Counted from the first letter of the stretch, positions 38,864 to 48,088 are shown. The stretch: DNA of 64,000 nucleotides from Methanobacterium sp. (GCF_038562635.1 NZ_JBCFBO010000003.1:1-64000); one strand, 5' to 3'. Numbers and translations: made by a program. The notes: generated by a model from the sequence alone, not told the origin.

Positions 38864-39373
38864 CTAAAATTTTTTCAGGACAATTTTACTGTTTCCATCT
38901 TTAGAGTCTATACTGTCAACTATGAAAGGATCTCCAGTAACTTCTTCCATCATAGCTGCACATCCCAAAGCCAATGGACATCCAACAGAACGAGGGACAT
39001 CATTTTCTTCCAGATAGTCCGTGTAATGATGAGCACGGCAGTTTTTAACAGTAATTTCTATGCTATTATCCGTTACATCATAATCCATACTATCAGCTAC
39101 ATTAAAACGTCCAATGAGATAACTGTCGTAAAATTCCATCGCTTTCTGGGGACTGCTTATATCTTGATCTACTTTAAGCATAGTTGATCCTATTTTAATA
39201 AGATGCCATATATCTTCTCCAAAAGCCCTAGTAACTCCTGCAGAACCTGCCCCTGATACTTTCCAGAGACCTTTAGTTAGCCCCATTAATGATGCTGCGT
39301 ATAAAACATTTATAGGATCTGGCTGATCACGGAGCAGCGCTACCACTGTATCCATCTTCATATCTTCTGTCAT
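38864..39373 (-). CDS. V4R-like sensory protein of the roadblock operon
   Basis: The 169-residue protein looks like a V4R/hydrocarbon-binding-type domain: GAGSAGVTRAFGEDIWHL near residue 40, the YDSYLIGRF segment, then strand IEITVKNCRAHHYTDYL, and a Cys-bearing VGCPLALGCAAMMEEVTGD helix. Three Cys and two His could hold a metal or a bound ligand. It lies 14 nt after a roadblock gene and 60 nt before the GTPase gene. Its last 80 residues resemble by eye the C-terminus of the divergent regulator at 40177. Confidence 0.6.
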   Translation of the reverse strand: MTEDMKMDTVVALLRDQPDPINVLYAASLMGLTKGLWKVSGAGSAGVTRAFGEDIWHLIKIGSTMLKVDQDISSPQKAMEFYDSYLIGRFNVADSMDYDVTDNSIEITVKNCRAHHYTDYLEENDVPRSVGCPLALGCAAMMEEVTGDPFIVDSIDSKDGNSKIVLKKF

Positions 39374-39386
39374 TTAAAATCCCTTC

Positions 39387-39761
39387 TTATTTCTCCATTA
39401 CGTCTCTTACTTTATCTGCTGTTCTTTCTACTTCCATGAGTACAAGCCCAAGATTAACTTCTTTAGGCGAAAGTACAGCTAAAATACCTTTACTACCTGC
39501 AAAAGAAAATGTAGCCTTACCAACACTTCCCTCAATTATGATCTCACCTAGATCTCCTCTGCTTAACTCATCACAAGTCCTTTGAGAAGTACCTACAATT
39601 GCCGCACCCATTGCAGCTAAACGTTTCTCATCAGTATCTTGTGGTAAAACAGAAGCTATCATTAAACCATCTGGCCTTAAAAGAGCAGCACCAGTAACAT
39701 CACCAGGAGCTCTTTCCATAAGCTCATTTAAAATACCACCTACGTCTTCACGAATACCCAT
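39387..39761 (-). CDS. Roadblock/LC7-domain protein
   Basis: The 124-residue first gene of the operon: helix GIREDVGGILNELMERAPG, strand VTGAALLRPDGLMIAS, helix AAMGAAIVGTSQRTCDEL, then GEIIIEGSVGKATFSF and NLGLVLMEVERTADKV. GGAG lies eight bases before the ATG. It is the most MglB-like of the three by helix spacing, but all three are divergent from each other. Confidence 0.82.
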   Translation of the reverse strand: MGIREDVGGILNELMERAPGDVTGAALLRPDGLMIASVLPQDTDEKRLAAMGAAIVGTSQRTCDELSRGDLGEIIIEGSVGKATFSFAGSKGILAVLSPKEVNLGLVLMEVERTADKVRDVMEK

Positions 39762-40176
39762 ATTAAATTCTCCTCAATTTTTGTTTTTGTTAGATCCAAT
39801 TCCTATCCTTTTTATTTTAATCTGCAGCGCAAAAGTATGGATTAATTTAAATTCCATAGTCATACCGCTGTATGTATCGATGATTACTTTAATTAAAGGA
39901 AATAATTATTTAAAGTGTGAATATGTGCTATTATCATATATGAGACAATGTGCATTTGCGAAAAGTATAAATACCATAATTAAAAATCAGCAATTTAACT
40001 GTAAAAATCTTAGTATTACCCAAATATGTAATAATAGAAGTAATATATTAATTTAATTAAAAATATTTATACTTGATGCAATTAACCATATAATTACAGC
40101 AATACACTTAATTCAAAGAATAACTAATTAAAATATTTTGATTCAGTGATTAAAACTTGTTATTTAAAGTGATCTT
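39762..40176. other. Divergent intergenic region between the roadblock operon and its regulator candidate
   Basis: About 415 nt, very A+T-rich, expected to hold both promoters. A plus-strand frame at 39781-40056 has no ribosome site and biased, non-protein-like composition. No other structure seen. Confidence 0.4.
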
Positions 40177-40719
40177 ATGAATGAATTTACCGATCTAAAA
40201 AGAGCAACAGTATCTGTACCTCAGGACTTAGATTATAAATTCAAAAAGGTTGCCTCTCAAAAATTCAAATTTGAAAAGGGATGGTACAGCAAAGCAATGG
40301 CTGAAGCTATGGAAATATGGTTAAAATATAATAATCTTATTCAATTAAAAAATGGAACAAATTCCCTTGGCCGTTTCGTAGGTAAGCTGATATGGGATGA
40401 ATGGAAGCAGAATTTTCAGAATATAGATTTCCAAACAGCTAATGAATCTACAAATCAAATTTTAAATCAGTTTAGTACTAAATCAACATATGTAGAAAAT
40501 ATAGATTATCATATTAATAATGATGACTTGAAAATCTATTTAAAGAGTTATACTATAGATGACAAACCCAATATGGTGGAAAACTTGTTAACCGAATATC
40601 TTCAACCAATTACAATAATTACCAGGGCCGGAATAGAGGATATTACAGGTGAACACTATAAAATAAATGAGTTTAAAGTAGGAAAATCCAGCAAAATACA
40701 TTTAAAAAAAGTGGATTAA
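40177..40719 (+). CDS. Ribbon-helix-helix-like regulator with a sensory C-domain
   Basis: Residues 8-50 (LKRATVSVPQDLDYKFKKVA ...) have the strand-helix-helix pattern of RHH DNA-binding proteins. The C-terminal ~110 residues hold DLKIYLKSYTIDD, a helix ending AGIEDITGEHYKI and a final KIHLKKVD, in the same order as the C-terminus of the sensor-like protein at 38864. Divergent placement suggests that it regulates the roadblock operon and senses the same type of signal. The GTGATC site precedes the ATG. This is by-eye similarity, not a proven family. Confidence 0.55.
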   Translation: MNEFTDLKRATVSVPQDLDYKFKKVASQKFKFEKGWYSKAMAEAMEIWLKYNNLIQLKNGTNSLGRFVGKLIWDEWKQNFQNIDFQTANESTNQILNQFSTKSTYVENIDYHINNDDLKIYLKSYTIDDKPNMVENLLTEYLQPITIITRAGIEDITGEHYKINEFKVGKSSKIHLKKVD

Positions 40720-40793
40720 ATACTAAACTCATAATTTAATTTTATTGACGCTAAAAAAAATAAGTAAGTGGATTCAATTTACTTTTTAATATT

Positions 40794-41030
40794 TTACATC
40801 ATTCCTTTACTTTTTTCTCCAGATTTTTTTAAGAGTATCCTTTCGCCTACGGTTTCAATCATGCTGTAAGGAATAACCCTATCTCTTCCTCTAAGGCGTC
40901 CTCCTTCATGAAGAATAATAGAATCTATTTTGTCGGAGTCAAAATCAACATCAACATCGTCCACTTTACCAAGTTCGTGGCCTTTTGCATCTAAAACTTC
41001 TTTTCCAATTAATTCATCTTTTACTTTCAA
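40794..41030 (-). CDS. PRC-barrel domain protein
   Basis: The 78-residue protein is a single PRC-barrel: ELIGKEVLDAKGHELGKV, then VDFDSDKIDSIIL, RVIPYSMIETVGERILLKK. The TTG start has AGGTGAT four bases upstream. Small PRC-barrel proteins are frequent in methanogens; proposed roles include RNA processing and protein contacts. No specific function can be given. Confidence 0.8.
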   Translation of the reverse strand: MKVKDELIGKEVLDAKGHELGKVDDVDVDFDSDKIDSIILHEGGRLRGRDRVIPYSMIETVGERILLKKSGEKSKGMM

Positions 41031-41311
41031 TTAAATCACCTCAAACTCATAACAAAGAACTATAATCACTGGCTATCAAAACCAGTGAAATAATTCACCC
41101 TATTTTCAAAAAATTTAATGGAATAACTGAACTGTATTATTACTATATTTAAAATTAGTAATATATTTTGTTATAAATTATACCTAAACGAAATTAGATA
41201 AATAAAATTCATTTAATTTGTAAAAAAAGCATTTAAATACCTATTTCTATAAAAACTAGACGTGTTAAAATTTCTTAAATTAAGATTAAAAAAACAAGAT
41301 TTAGAGTCTTA

Positions 41312-41527
41312 TTATTTTGACTCATTCTTTAAATTAAAAACTGTTTCTGATTTTATAAGGCCTTTATTTTCCAAATCATGCATTAATTGAGCTATTATTG
41401 CATATTCCTGGCCAGTATAATCAGCTAACTCCTCAATAGACGCGTTTCGTTTTCTGCTTAAATAATCTAATGTGTTCATCATTAATTCGCGCCTTAACTC
41501 CTCATTTTTCCATTTGAACATCAACAT
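41312..41527 (-). CDS. Small winged-helix protein
   Basis: The 71-residue protein starts MLMFKWKNEELRRELMMN and has a winged-helix pattern: LDYLSRKRNASIEELADY as helices 1-2, then EYAIIAQLMHDLENKGLI as the recognition helix. The ATG at 41527 follows GAGG by six bases; the longer frame upstream translates palindromic repeats and is an artefact. It is probably a transcription regulator; its target is unknown. Confidence 0.65.
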   Translation of the reverse strand: MLMFKWKNEELRRELMMNTLDYLSRKRNASIEELADYTGQEYAIIAQLMHDLENKGLIKSETVFNLKNESK

Positions 41528-41565
41528 ATCAATCCTCACATTTGGAATATGTATTTTGGCAACCT

Positions 41566-41735
41566 GCAAAAACTTCGTTTTTGCTGCCTGCAAAATCTGT
41601 GATTTTGCGGTTCAGGAAATCTTCGATTTCCTTCAACATCAAAATTCTCTGAATTTTAAAAGCCTGCAAAAACTTCGTTTTTGCTGCATCAAAATTCTCT
41701 GAATTTTAAAAGCCTGCAAAAGCAAAGCTTTTGAA
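41566..41735. repeat. Palindrome cluster C with a 50-bp tandem repeat
   Basis: Seven triloop palindromes: GCAAAAAC/GTTTTTGC (TTC, twice), GCAAAATC/GATTTTGC (TGT), GGAAATC/GATTTCC (TTC), AAAATTC/GAATTTT (TCT, twice), CAAAAGC/GCTTTTG (AAA). A 35-bp block at 41637-41671 recurs exactly at 41687-41721, a 50-bp period covering two palindromes. The cluster starts about 40 nt upstream of the winged-helix gene's start. Confidence 0.85.
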
Positions 41736-42268
41736 AGTTTGTAACCTCTATCATTTATTCACTTTTAGTGTTTTATTTTACACTTGAAGTGTATGTCTTA
41801 CTCCAATATATAAATTTTGTTGATTAGAACATATTGTATGAATAAATTGTAATTATTGTATTATAGTTAGTATAATAAAAATTTTTAGATCGCTGCATAC
41901 TCCACTTTTAATATTAAATACTAAATCAATGAAAATCCATTATTATCCTACTTATAATATTAAATCAATTAGAATACAATAAAAAAAGGATATACTCCAA
42001 ATTTCAGTATTTTTACCACACATTATGACTTAATAATTAGTATATTTAACATAACCCTATTCTAAATTAACAAACTGTCCTCATTTAAATAAATACAGTA
42101 AATAATTAAATAAAAACAATAAAAATTACTAGTTTAGATGATTGATTTATAGAATAAATACATTTAAGAGCCTATTTTACATATAGTTGGTGTAAATTAA
42201 GTTATAGAAAAAAAGGAAATATGTGCCTAAAGCACATGTATTTAAACAGAAAAAAACTCTTTTTGGTC
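41736..42268. other. Intergenic, A+T-rich
   Basis: About 530 nt between the palindrome cluster and the phosphate genes. Several long A/T runs but no open frame with a ribosome site, no RNA gene and no repeat that I recognise. Confidence 0.4.
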
Positions 42269-42952
42269 TTATTTTTTTAATTCAAGTCTTTTAGGTTTTT
42301 CACAGGTTATCATAAATATTGTTCTATCCCCTAGACTTACCGCACGATCAGCAATTCGTTCAAGGAATCTTGCAATGAACAATAAATATATCATATAGGA
42401 TATAGAATCCTTATTTTGAAACATACTGCTTGTAACATTCTCAAGGGACTGATCAAATAAATCATCCACTTTATCGTCATCATGCCTCAGTTCTCTTGCC
42501 ATGTCCATGTTCTGATCGATAAATGAGTATAAACCTTTGCTGAGCATCATCTGCACAAGGTTAGCCATATGGTTAAGATCTTCCATAGACCTCGCTGGAA
42601 TTTCTTCACCTTTTAAATTTTTAGCGGCTTCAGCAATATTTACTGATAAGCTGCCTATCCTCTTCAAGTGACTACCAACCTTAATACATGCTTCAATAAA
42701 TCTTAAATCCATTGCAACGGGTTGTTCTGAAGCAATGATACTAATGCATTTCCTTTCTAAATGAAAACTCAATTCTTCTATTTTATCACGGGATTTAATA
42801 ACGCCATCCAACAGATCTTTATCATAGTCATTAAAAGCTTTGATTGCATCTTTATGTGCCTGGATTGCTATCTGTCCAATTTCATTTACATCTTCTTTTA
42901 GCTCTTTTAGCCTTTTTCGAAACAGTATCCTGGGATATTTTTTTCTTTCCAT
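42269..42952 (-). CDS. PhoU-domain protein
   Basis: The 227-residue helical protein has two PhoU repeats with the acidic metal-site motifs; RKCISIIASEQPVAMDLRF (about 68-86) and LERIADRAVSLGDRTIF near the C-terminus are typical. PhoU proteins restrain the Pst transporter and report phosphate status. GGAGG lies seven bases before the ATG. It starts three bases after the upstream hypothetical gene, so they form an operon with the pst genes. Confidence 0.88.
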   Translation of the reverse strand: MERKKYPRILFRKRLKELKEDVNEIGQIAIQAHKDAIKAFNDYDKDLLDGVIKSRDKIEELSFHLERKCISIIASEQPVAMDLRFIEACIKVGSHLKRIGSLSVNIAEAAKNLKGEEIPARSMEDLNHMANLVQMMLSKGLYSFIDQNMDMARELRHDDDKVDDLFDQSLENVTSSMFQNKDSISYMIYLLFIARFLERIADRAVSLGDRTIFMITCEKPKRLELKK

Positions 42953-42954
42953 TT

Positions 42955-43407
42955 TTAATCCTCCGTCTTGGACTTATAATCTTTTATTAAATTATCCACA
43001 TCCATTACAGATAGTTCATTTATCCTATACTTAGACAACAGTTCTTCACGAGAATCGGTGGTATTTAAGCCAATTTTATCCCAAAACATATCAATACGTA
43101 TAGGTAATGATAATTTACACTCCTCATTCAATTCAAGAATAGTTTTAAACAGTTTTTCACCTGTTTCATATATCTCAATTTTTGACTCGTCGAGGATTTT
43201 AACTTTTTCCATTGCATCGTTTTCATAAAGTTCATTTAAAGATTTAGCATTTAGATACCAGGCACCTACAACTAGATCATCGCTTAAAAATAATATAGAC
43301 TCATAATTTTCATTTAAAACTCTCATATAACCTGATAAAGGTAGATATGATTTATCAAGTTTGTTTCCACACAGTTTATTCTTAGGTTCATCTGATGGGA
43401 GCCACAT
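42955..43407 (-). CDS. Hypothetical protein in the phosphate cluster
   Basis: Unrecognised 150-residue protein. The first ~70 residues, with SGYMRVLNENYESILFLSDD and VVGAWYLNAKSLNELY, have an alternating strand pattern like the DUF2226-type domains of methanogens; the C-terminus is helical (SREELLSKYRINELSVMDVD). It lies between two phoU genes on the same strand and is probably co-regulated by phosphate. No function is claimed. Confidence 0.6.
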   Translation of the reverse strand: MWLPSDEPKNKLCGNKLDKSYLPLSGYMRVLNENYESILFLSDDLVVGAWYLNAKSLNELYENDAMEKVKILDESKIEIYETGEKLFKTILELNEECKLSLPIRIDMFWDKIGLNTTDSREELLSKYRINELSVMDVDNLIKDYKSKTED

Positions 43408-43453
43408 CTAAATCATCACATACTATTTTTGTATAATTTTTAAATATTAATTT

Positions 43454-44122
43454 TTACTTCATTAATACATTGTAGAATACTTTATGGTGTACAACCTTCA
43501 TTCCTATTATAGAGTAAGCTATCCTGTCATCCATCCCCATTATATGATGCCCCATACTTAAGAGATTCCTTCCAATAAGGATTGAGTACATTGCAGCAGT
43601 TGAAGAATTGTCATCACCATATTCTAAAAACATCTGATTATAAAAATCCTGAAGAGCAACGAAATTTTTAGTTGAACGTTTCAGAAGCTGTATATCCTCA
43701 CTTAAAAGTGATCCAACTCCATCTTTTAGCATGTTTTGCACTGTTTGAGACATGAATTTAATATGGGGCGGTTTGTATGAATCTGAACTTTTTTCTGCTG
43801 CATCTATAGCGTATCTGGATATATATGCTGAGAGAGTGTTTATTCTCTCAAGTTCAGTAGATGTTCTTAAAATTGCAGCCCCCAGTCTTAAATCTCTAGC
43901 AACTGGCTGATGTAATCCAAGTATTTTCAAACATTCATATTCAATATACTCGCTCTTTTTGTTTACTTCACTGGTAGCTTCAATTGTTTCTTTTGCTAAA
44001 TCAATATCTTCCTTTAAGAAACTGCCAGTAGAATTTTTAATCATATCTACTGTTTCATTGCTGTAATCTAAAAGATCACCGCTTATTTTTTTTAATTTAT
44101 TCTCCAGTATCATCCCATACAT
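43454..44122 (-). CDS. PhoU-domain protein
   Basis: The 222-residue protein has two helical PhoU repeats: YIEYECLKILGLHQPVARDL near residue 58 and the closing MGHHIMGMDDRIAYS. AGGTGA lies four bases before the ATG. It follows pstB by 63 nt. Two PhoU paralogs in the same cluster suggest a heterodimer or separate tasks in transporter control and gene regulation. Confidence 0.85.
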   Translation of the reverse strand: MYGMILENKLKKISGDLLDYSNETVDMIKNSTGSFLKEDIDLAKETIEATSEVNKKSEYIEYECLKILGLHQPVARDLRLGAAILRTSTELERINTLSAYISRYAIDAAEKSSDSYKPPHIKFMSQTVQNMLKDGVGSLLSEDIQLLKRSTKNFVALQDFYNQMFLEYGDDNSSTAAMYSILIGRNLLSMGHHIMGMDDRIAYSIIGMKVVHHKVFYNVLMK

Positions 44123-44185
44123 TGCTTCACCTTTAGTGCATATCCCATTAAAGAGATGGGCACATTAATTAAATAAAAAATTTAT

Positions 44186-44941
44186 TTAACCAAATCTACC
44201 AGTTATGTAATCTTCTGTACGCTTATCTTCAGGCTCTATGAATATTTTATCGGTGAGTCCGCTTTCTACGATTTCTCCATGTAAGAAAAATGCTGTGTAT
44301 TTAGAAACCCTTGTAGCTTGCTGCATGTTGTGTGTAACGATGATTATGGTGTAATCATTTTTCAGTTTGTGAATTAAGTCCTCTATTTTTGTTGTTGATA
44401 TAGGATCAAGTGCTGATGCAGGTTCGTCCATTAATATAACTTCAGGATTTACTGCAATGGTCCTTGCTATACATAGTCTCTGCTGCTGACCTCCAGAAAG
44501 TCCCATAGCTGATTTATCCAGCTTATCCTTGACCTCATCCCACAGTGCAGCACCTTTTAAACTTTCTTCAACTCTTTCAGCCAGTACTGATTTATCTTCA
44601 ATTCCATGTACCCTGAGACCATAGGCTACATTGTCAAATATAGACTTTGGAAACGGATTTGGCTTTTGAAATACCATTCCTACCTTTTTTCTTAAGTCAA
44701 CCACATCTAACTTTGGATCGTAAATATCCTGGCCGTCTAAAAGAACACTTCCATCCAATTTGAATGTATCAATAAGGTCATTCATACGGTTTAAAGTACG
44801 TACAAATGTTGATTTTCCACAACCAGAAGGTCCTATAAGTGAAGTAACAGTATTTTTAGGGATTTTAATGTTGATATCCTTTAAAATATGTGCTTCGTCA
44901 AAGTAAACGTTTAAGTCTTCAACTTCAATTCGATAATCCAT
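44186..44941 (-). CDS. pstB: Phosphate ABC transporter ATP-binding protein
   Basis: The 251-residue ATPase has Walker A GPSGCGKSTFVRTLNRMNDL (about 37-56), the PstB-specific Q-loop FQKPNPFPKSIFDNV, signature LSGGQQQRL and Walker B ILMDEPASALDP. It powers high-affinity phosphate uptake. It overlaps or abuts pstA (start at 44941, pstA stop at 44943). Confidence 0.97.
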   Translation of the reverse strand: MDYRIEVEDLNVYFDEAHILKDINIKIPKNTVTSLIGPSGCGKSTFVRTLNRMNDLIDTFKLDGSVLLDGQDIYDPKLDVVDLRKKVGMVFQKPNPFPKSIFDNVAYGLRVHGIEDKSVLAERVEESLKGAALWDEVKDKLDKSAMGLSGGQQQRLCIARTIAVNPEVILMDEPASALDPISTTKIEDLIHKLKNDYTIIIVTHNMQQATRVSKYTAFFLHGEIVESGLTDKIFIEPEDKRTEDYITGRFG

Positions 44942-44942
44942 T

Positions 44943-45797
44943 CTATCTCCCCATCATCTTTTTAGAGTATCTTTCAACTAATGTATTTGTAACAACGGTT
45001 ATTATGAGAACTATAAGCACCAGTACAGCTGCAGTTCCATATGCATTGTCAAGGGATATACCCTCAGTTGCTAAAATATAAAGGTGCAGTGGAAGAGGCC
45101 TTGCTGGATCAAAAATGGAAATAGGAACAGATAGTGCCGCACCTACTGCAAACATAATTGCAGCTGCCTCTGAAATAGCCCTTGCAAGTCCAAGTATCAC
45201 ACCAGTAGTAATCCCCGGAACTGCTGCAGGCAGAACAACATTATAAATTGTTTGCCACTTGGTAGCACCTATTGCAAGACTTCCTTCCCTGTATGATGCA
45301 GGTACAGCTTCCAGTGAAACTTCAGATACCTGTAATATTGTAGGGAGCGCCATAATTGCCAGTATTAAACCACCAGATAGTACACACCACCCGAGTCCAA
45401 GATAGACAACAAAAAATGCCAGCCCAAATAGCCCATATACAATTGAAGGAATAGATGCCAGTGTTTCTGCTCCAAATCTTATTAGTTTAACCAGATTATT
45501 TTCTCCAGCATATTCTGAAAGGTAAACTGCTGCCCCAACACCCAATGGAGTTGCAACAGCAACTGCTAGAAATGTCACATATAAACTTGACACTATCATT
45601 GGGAATATACCTCCAGATTTACCAGAATCTATAGGGTTACTGAATATGAAACTCAAGTTTACAACTGGCAACCCCTTATAAAGTATATAACCTATAATAA
45701 CGAGCAATAGAATAACTGTTAATATCCCTGATGCCCAAAAAACTCCTTTCATGATTCTTTGTGACATTTTAGGAGACATGATTTTAATATTTAGCAT
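44943..45797 (-). CDS. pstA: Phosphate ABC transporter permease
   Basis: The 284-residue permease has six hydrophobic helices. The ABC-ATPase coupling loop is VPASYREGSLAIGATKWQTI near residue 171. AGGTGAT lies four bases before the ATG. The N-terminal helix ILTVILLLVIIGYILYKG is typical of PstA. Confidence 0.95.
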   Translation of the reverse strand: MLNIKIMSPKMSQRIMKGVFWASGILTVILLLVIIGYILYKGLPVVNLSFIFSNPIDSGKSGGIFPMIVSSLYVTFLAVAVATPLGVGAAVYLSEYAGENNLVKLIRFGAETLASIPSIVYGLFGLAFFVVYLGLGWCVLSGGLILAIMALPTILQVSEVSLEAVPASYREGSLAIGATKWQTIYNVVLPAAVPGITTGVILGLARAISEAAAIMFAVGAALSVPISIFDPARPLPLHLYILATEGISLDNAYGTAAVLVLIVLIITVVTNTLVERYSKKMMGR

Positions 45798-45836
45798 TTA
45801 AATCACCTAAATAGCTGTATAAATCCTGATTAAGCA

Positions 45837-46709
45837 TTATAAGTACCCTCCCCCAATTACAACCTTCTTCTTGTAGTGGAAGTAGTTAGCTATTATGAGA
45901 AGGATGATTATCATGATAAACAGAACTATTCCTGTTGCAAACAGTGCGCTGTAATGTAATCCTGTTGCATAACCCATTTCAAGGGCTATGTTTGATGTTA
46001 ACGCCCTTACCGGGTCAAATATTGAGTTTGGAATCTGTGCGACGTTTCCTGCAACCATAATTACTGCGAGTGTTTCACCAATTGCCCTACCCATTCCCAA
46101 TATTATTGCGGTTATAATTCCAGGAATAGCCGCTGGGAAAATAACATTTCTTATTGTTTGCCAGTGAGTTGCACCAAGTGCAAGAGATGCTTCTTTATAT
46201 TCTACAGGAACAGATTTTAGTGCGTCTTCAGATATACTTATTATAGTCGGAAGAACCATTACTGTAAGAATTAAAGATGCTGCAAGCATGCTAAAACCAG
46301 TCCCCCCAAAATATACCCTCATAATTGGGACAAGTACTATAAGCCCAAAGAATCCGTATACAACAGAAGGTATACCTGCAAGAGTTTCAATAACTGGCTT
46401 TAAAATCCTTCTCACTGTACGAGGTGCAAGTTCTGCCAGAAAGATTGCACAACACAAGGATAATGGCACTGCAAATAGCAGTGAAAGGGCAGTTATACCC
46501 AATGATCCAATGATCATTGCAAAAACACCGTACTGGTCATCAGAAGGCGACCAATTCATTCCAAATATAAACTTCAAGATTCCAATCTGGTCCATTGCTG
46601 GGAAACCTTGCTGGAATATGAATCCTATGATCAGAACTATCACTACAATGGACAAAATGGCCATTATGAAAAGCCCTTTTTCCACTAGAAATTCTTCATA
46701 CTTCTTCAT
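45837..46709 (-). CDS. pstC: Phosphate ABC transporter permease
   Basis: The 290-residue permease has six membrane helices and the coupling loop VPVEYKEASLALGATHWQTI near residue 175. The PstC-type segment FIFGMNWSPSDDQYGVFAMI follows the first helix. GAGGT lies seven bases before the ATG. A large palindrome array separates it from the pstS gene upstream. Confidence 0.95.
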   Translation of the reverse strand: MKKYEEFLVEKGLFIMAILSIVVIVLIIGFIFQQGFPAMDQIGILKFIFGMNWSPSDDQYGVFAMIIGSLGITALSLLFAVPLSLCCAIFLAELAPRTVRRILKPVIETLAGIPSVVYGFFGLIVLVPIMRVYFGGTGFSMLAASLILTVMVLPTIISISEDALKSVPVEYKEASLALGATHWQTIRNVIFPAAIPGIITAIILGMGRAIGETLAVIMVAGNVAQIPNSIFDPVRALTSNIALEMGYATGLHYSALFATGIVLFIMIIILLIIANYFHYKKKVVIGGGYL

Positions 46710-46741
46710 TTCTTCAACCTCAAAAAACTGTTAAAATCTCT

Positions 46742-47065
46742 TAAAATTCTTTGAATTTTAGAAAATATTTCATATTTTCTAACTCCCAAAAACCTATGGT
46801 TTTTGAGGATTTTGGAGCACGAAACTTCGTTTCGTAAGTTTCAATTTTGACGCCACAAAAATCGAAGATTTTTATTGGCTTTGTTTTTTGGGTCCTCAAA
46901 CGCTTTGCGTTTGGGACATGTGAAAATTGAAAATTTTCACGGTTGAAAATCTTTGATTTTCAAACATTGGAAATCAAAGATTTTCAAATGTTCAGGAAAA
47001 ACATAGTTTTTCCTTCAACCTCATAAATTTCCAATTTTTGTGTTCGGAAAATACAGCTATTTTCC
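46742..47065. repeat. Palindrome cluster D, between pstS and pstC
   Basis: Eleven triloop palindromes plus one with a 4-nt loop in 320 bp, for example TAAAATTC/GAATTTTA (TTT), GAAAATAT/ATATTTTC (TTC), CAAAAACC/GGTTTTTG (TAT), CAAACGC/GCGTTTG (TTT), GTGAAAATT/AATTTTCAC (GAA), GGAAAAAC/GTTTTTCC (ATA) and GGAAAATA/TATTTTCC (CAGC). The stem sequences differ while the geometry is fixed. As RNA, the array would be part of a pstS-pstC transcript. Confidence 0.9.
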
Positions 47066-47164
47066 TCAACTCGGAATCTAACTTAAATAAATTTGACTAT
47101 TATTCTAATTTTTTTTAGTATTCTACAAACTTCTTGTAAGTACATTCCAGATTACCGTGCAAAT

Positions 47165-47974
47165 TTACATATTAACAGGAACAATATTCTGGCTCTTTAC
47201 TATAGCCTGTCCTTCAGGACTTAATGTAAAGTCGATGAAGTCTTTAACTGTTCCCTGTGGTTCCCCTTTAACCACAAAAAGGAATGCTGTTTGTAGTCTA
47301 TAAGATCCATTTGCCACGGTTTGTGTTGAAGGGCCAATTCCATTAATTTTTAAAGCTGTAACATCACTGCTCATATGCGCTAATGAAACAAATCCAATTG
47401 CACCTGGATCCTGCTTAACTACCTGTTTAACAGATTCAGTTGAACTCTGGACCACTGCATCAGACTTGATTTTTGTACCGTTCATTATTAAATTCTCAAA
47501 AGATGACCGTGTACCTGATCCTTCTTCCCTGGTTACAACATGGATCTGTGTGTCGGATCCTCCAACCTGATTCCAGTTTGTAATAGCACCGTTGAAGATA
47601 CCTCTAACCTGTTCGGTACTTAATGTAGTTACATTGTTGTTGTTATTAACAGCGATGACAATACCTTCTTTTCCTATTTCATATTCTATAAGCCCTTCTT
47701 TTTCCTGTGGCGTTAAATCTCTTGAACTTGTACCTATTTCAGTTATACCTTGTGAAACACTGCTTATACCTAAACTGGATCCTCCACCCTGCACGTTTAT
47801 TCTAACGTTAGGATGCTTTTCCATGTAAGCATCAGCTAATGCCTCAGCTACAGGTTGTACCGATGTAGAACCTGCAATTTGTATTCTTTCATATTGACTT
47901 GATGGGATAATTGTTAGATAAGCGATAATTATAATGATGGCAATTACTATTCCATACTTGTATTTCCGATTCAT
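47165..47974 (-). CDS. pstS: Phosphate-binding protein PstS
   Basis: The 269-residue protein has an N-terminal membrane anchor (KYGIVIAIIIIIAYLTII) and the phosphate-binding loop IQIAGSTSVQPVAEALAD, then GGGSSLGISSVSQG and TREEGSGTRSSFENL. No lipobox is present, so it is probably anchored by an uncleaved helix. The ATG at 47974 is chosen because AGGTGAT lies four bases upstream. The second, upstream PstS is a close paralog. Confidence 0.93.
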   Translation of the reverse strand: MNRKYKYGIVIAIIIIIAYLTIIPSSQYERIQIAGSTSVQPVAEALADAYMEKHPNVRINVQGGGSSLGISSVSQGITEIGTSSRDLTPQEKEGLIEYEIGKEGIVIAVNNNNNVTTLSTEQVRGIFNGAITNWNQVGGSDTQIHVVTREEGSGTRSSFENLIMNGTKIKSDAVVQSSTESVKQVVKQDPGAIGFVSLAHMSSDVTALKINGIGPSTQTVANGSYRLQTAFLFVVKGEPQGTVKDFIDFTLSPEGQAIVKSQNIVPVNM

Positions 47975-48088
47975 GTTCATCACCTTGAGTTACTCTTCTT
48001 CTTTGGAGTATTTAAATATGAAGTGATGAAGCAACGAATCAAATTTACATGATAAACTTCTCTTTCATGCCTTTAAATTATAAATAAA

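Noticed and set aside
39781..40056. 91-codon frame in the divergent region
   Set aside because: No ribosome site; composition reflects A+T-rich DNA; expected to be promoter sequence.
41637..41721. Possible CRISPR array
   Set aside because: Only two copies, the repeat itself holds complete palindromes, spacers are repeats too, and no cas genes are present.
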